From: Microbacterium murale
GTDB taxonomy: Bacteria; Actinomycetota; Actinomycetes; Actinomycetales; Microbacteriaceae
DNA: 64,000 nt
Reading direction: 5' to 3'
Assembly: GCF_014635185.1 (NCBI RefSeq)
Contig: NZ_BMCM01000002.1
Span: forward strand, 496,001-560,000
Below are positions 61,942 through 64,000 of this stretch, in pieces. The notes beneath the pieces were generated by a model that searched no databases, had not been told where the DNA came from, and was given only the letters and a program-made list of their open reading frames with translations. Numbering within the stretch: the stretch's first letter is position 1; each line of letters starts with the position of its first letter. A program made the translations under genes and the position numbers.

Positions 61942-63165
61942 TCATCGCGACTCCACGGATCTTTTGATCGCAGCCAAGATCGTTTCGATCGACGTCACCG
62001 CGCGTTCCTTAGTCAAGTTCGCGTTGTAGAAATCCCGAGCGCGTTCGCGGAACGCTTCTCTCTCGTCGGATGTCGTCGCATAAGCCAGACGGAAGGCGTC
62101 CGCGAGTGAGTCGACATTCTCCGGCTCAGCGACGATGCCGAGCCGATTCTCGACGACCAGGTGCGACACATCTCCCGCTACGGTCGTGATGACCGGAAGC
62201 TGATGGGCAAGCCCGGCCTGGAATTTCGACGGGATCGTACCGGCGAAGATGTCCAGCTTCTTGAGCGAGACGATCTGGAAATCGGCTTGCGCATAGACAC
62301 CCATGATGTCGTCAGGATGCACCTTCCCGAGGAACTCCACCCTCTCTTGCAACCCAAGTTCGTTGGTGAGTTCCTTCAAACGAGCCTCCAGCACGCCAGC
62401 CCCCGCGATGAGAAGTCGGAAGTCCTTGAGATCGCCCAGACGAGCTGCTGCTTTGAGCACGGTCTCCAGATCCTGCAGCGCACCGAGGTTGCCCGCGTAC
62501 AGCAGCGCGAGTCCCGGCCTGTTCCTCTGGGGCGCTGAAGTGGCGCGCTTGGAGTCTCGCGCCCAGTTGTAGACAAGGTGCACGCGATCGGCGGATGCGC
62601 CCCGATCCACGAAAAGCTTCTGTGCACTTGGCGCGATCGCGACCACTGCTGCAGCCGACGCGTAGACCTTACGAAGCCAACGAGTTATGGCACGGTCCGC
62701 GAATTTTCTGACGGGCCCTGGAAGGAAGCCCGACCCGGTCACTGACTCCGGCCAGATGTCCTGCACGTGATAGAGGTACGGGATACCGAACTTCTTAAAC
62801 CAGAGATATGCGACGTGAGCGGCGGTGGCCGGAGTGCCATGAACATAGATGACGTCAGCATCCTTCACGAACGACGCGGCAAACCGAGCGGACGATGGGA
62901 AGCTCAAGTAGTTCGCTATCCTGCCGATGGCGTTGCTGGAGTGACTTGCGAAGATCGGCACTCGCCGCACGCGCACGGCACCGCGCGACTCGACATGCCT
63001 CAATTGCTGACGGTATTCAGGAGGAACTTTACCGGTGTCGTAGTGCGGAAACGCTGTGAGTACTCGAACGGAGTGCCCTCGGCGCGCAAGTTCTTGCGAA
63101 AGTTCGTCTGCGATTCGCCCTGGTTTGTCCGGCGGGAAGTACTGCGAGACGATGGCGATCTTCAT
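61942..63165 (-). CDS. WbuB-like GT4 glycosyltransferase
   Basis: 407 residues. IAIVSQYFPPDKPGRIADELSQELARRGHSVRVLTAFPHYDTGKV opens the protein. LYAGNLGALQDLETVLKAAARL, FLGKVHPDDIMGVYAQADFQIVSL and TIPSKFQAGLAHQLPVITTVAGD are the donor-half signatures shared with WbuB, the presumed L-FucNAc transferase of E. coli O26. Location beside capE-capF-capG fits L-FucNAc as donor. It overlaps the priming transferase by four bases. Confidence 0.88.
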   Translation of the reverse strand: MKIAIVSQYFPPDKPGRIADELSQELARRGHSVRVLTAFPHYDTGKVPPEYRQQLRHVESRGAVRVRRVPIFASHSSNAIGRIANYLSFPSSARFAASFVKDADVIYVHGTPATAAHVAYLWFKKFGIPYLYHVQDIWPESVTGSGFLPGPVRKFADRAITRWLRKVYASAAAVVAIAPSAQKLFVDRGASADRVHLVYNWARDSKRATSAPQRNRPGLALLYAGNLGALQDLETVLKAAARLGDLKDFRLLIAGAGVLEARLKELTNELGLQERVEFLGKVHPDDIMGVYAQADFQIVSLKKLDIFAGTIPSKFQAGLAHQLPVITTVAGDVSHLVVENRLGIVAEPENVDSLADAFRLAYATTSDEREAFRERARDFYNANLTKERAVTSIETILAAIKRSVESR

Positions 63166-63845
63166 TCGCCGTCCTTCTTCTCGCCGATGTGCCGCCGAAG
63201 GTCACCGTTATGCGCGCTCAACTTATCGTGCTTCTCGAAACGAAGACCGGCCCCGGATACGACAACATTGAAGGTCTTGGCCATGATCTTCACGTCGAGA
63301 CCGAGACTCACATTACGAACATACGCCAGGTCCATCGCGATCTTCTGATCCCAAGTCAGGGAATTACGGCCCTTCACCTGCGCAAGCCCGGTCATGCCCG
63401 GCCGCACATCCATCCGCTTTCGCTGTCCCTCGTCGTAGCGCTCAACCTGGTACTGCAATGCCGGCCTGGGGCCGACGAGCGACATATGTCCGAGGAAGAC
63501 GTTGAAGAGTTGCGGCAGTTCGTCGATGCTCGTGCGCCGCAGAATTGCGCCGATGCGCGTCACGCGCTGATCGTTGGTTAGCTCGTTGCCCTCTGCGTCG
63601 TAGCTGTCCTCGAACGTGAGCATGCTGCGGAACTTGATGATGCGAAATGTCCGCCCGTGGAGGCCGGGGCGATCCTGGAAGAAGAACGCCGGACCTCGCG
63701 ACGTCACCTTTACCAGAACTGCGCTGACCAGCACCAGAGGTGACAGCAGGATTATGGCGATCGCGCTTCCGAAGAGGTCGAGAAGCCTCTTGCCGAAACG
63801 AGCGTAGAAACGCGATTCGGCCATCCGAGATGAAGACGTACCCAT
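63162..63845 (-). CDS. Polyprenyl-phosphate sugar-phosphate transferase
   Basis: 227 residues from ATG 63845 (GGGAG upstream); ATG 63824 is an alternative. One membrane helix ([25 protein letters not shown]) precedes the catalytic domain: [42 protein letters not shown] and [22 protein letters not shown]. It is the single-helix PglC/WcaJ-C type that loads the first sugar phosphate on undecaprenyl phosphate. Confidence 0.95.
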   Translation of the reverse strand: MGTSSSRMAESRFYARFGKRLLDLFGSAIAIILLSPLVLVSAVLVKVTSRGPAFFFQDRPGLHGRTFRIIKFRSMLTFEDSYDAEGNELTNDQRVTRIGAILRRTSIDELPQLFNVFLGHMSLVGPRPALQYQVERYDEGQRKRMDVRPGMTGLAQVKGRNSLTWDQKIAMDLAYVRNVSLGLDVKIMAKTFNVVVSGAGLRFEKHDKLSAHNGDLRRHIGEKKDGE

Positions 63846-63846
63846 A

Positions 63847-64000
63847 TCAGCTGTCTCCCTTGAGATATGTCTCGCGGGCAGCGCGCAACTTCGCGCCCGT
63901 ACGAGGGAATGCGGCGGAATGATTGTCACGCTGACGTCGCGTGATCCCCTCGAAGTCGTCGACGACGGCGTTCAGCCCTTCGACATAGTCCATGAAGAAG
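63847..64000 (-). CDS. C-terminal end of an unidentified polysaccharide-locus gene
   Basis: The last 50 residues are visible on the minus strand, ending ARETYLKGDS and the TGA at 63847, with FFMDYVEGLNAVVDDFEG at the edge. The stop lies one base before the next gene's ATG, and the GGGAG site of that gene is inside it, so it belongs to the same operon. The family cannot be told. Confidence 0.65.
   Translation of the reverse strand, partial: FFMDYVEGLNAVVDDFEGITRRQRDNHSAAFPRTGAKLRAARETYLKGDS

Overview
The window comes from the chromosome of a high-GC actinobacterium. It most likely belongs to the Microbacteriaceae, Microbacterium-like. The evidence is very high GC in third codon positions, many GTG starts, 1-bp and 4-bp start/stop overlaps, CIRCE control of groES, a Gram-positive-type flagellar cluster without L/P-ring genes, and the alr-tsaE / tsaB-rimI-tsaD housekeeping blocks. 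This taxonomic call is an inference; there is no rRNA in the window.

Layout. (1) 1-2492, minus strand: a dynamin-like GTPase (cut by the window edge), a small acidic protein and a 398-aa protein built of Asp-Asn-Ser repeats. It resembles the mycobacterial iniB/iniA arrangement. (2) 2643-8355: groES with its terminator and two CIRCE operators, a THUMP-like methyltransferase on the plus strand, then two membrane proteins and tsaD-rimI-tsaB (t6A modification) on the minus strand. (3) 8394-34143: a near-complete flagellar locus. fliW-flgL-flgK-flgN runs leftward. fliA, fliC, fliD-fliS-fliT-like, flgB-flgC-fliE-fliF-fliG-fliH-fliI-fliJ-fliK-flgD-flgE, flbD-motA-motB and fliM-fliN-fliO-fliP-fliQ-fliR-flhB-flhA-csrA run rightward. 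I found five sigma-28-type promoters with the same 28-bp geometry, and they explain most of the transcription units. (4) 34144-44643: cell-wall and cofactor housekeeping (tsaE-alr-acpS, glmS, lhgO, coaA, a GIDE-like membrane protein, ppx) and a mazEF pair. Repeat families lie between them, and a DUF559 gene sits between two direct repeats. (5) 44745-52257: a signalling and envelope island with a histidine kinase, a degenerate GGDEF membrane protein, an OmpR-type regulator, a SipW-type signal peptidase between two SipW-type substrates, a receiver domain lacking its phospho-acceptor Asp, a VanZ-like protein and a low-molecular-weight tyrosine phosphatase. (6) 52325-64000: a surface-polysaccharide locus with DUF4012, two GT4 glycosyltransferases, a Wzy-like polymerase, a Wzx-like flippase, CapE/CapF/CapG for UDP-N-acetyl-L-fucosamine and a priming sugar transferase. 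The 52.5-57.3 kb part is visibly richer in A+T, which suggests transfer.

How it works together. FliA should switch on the basal-body, motor and filament operons from the common promoter type. FliW and CsrA, encoded at opposite ends of the locus, would couple flagellin level to flagellin translation. The kinase/SipW/polysaccharide half looks like a matrix or capsule programme, so the window holds a motility programme and a candidate sessile programme about 15 kb apart. A dispersed repeat that reads through as in-frame codons in at least two proteins, and forms the end of a third, is the most unusual genome-level feature.
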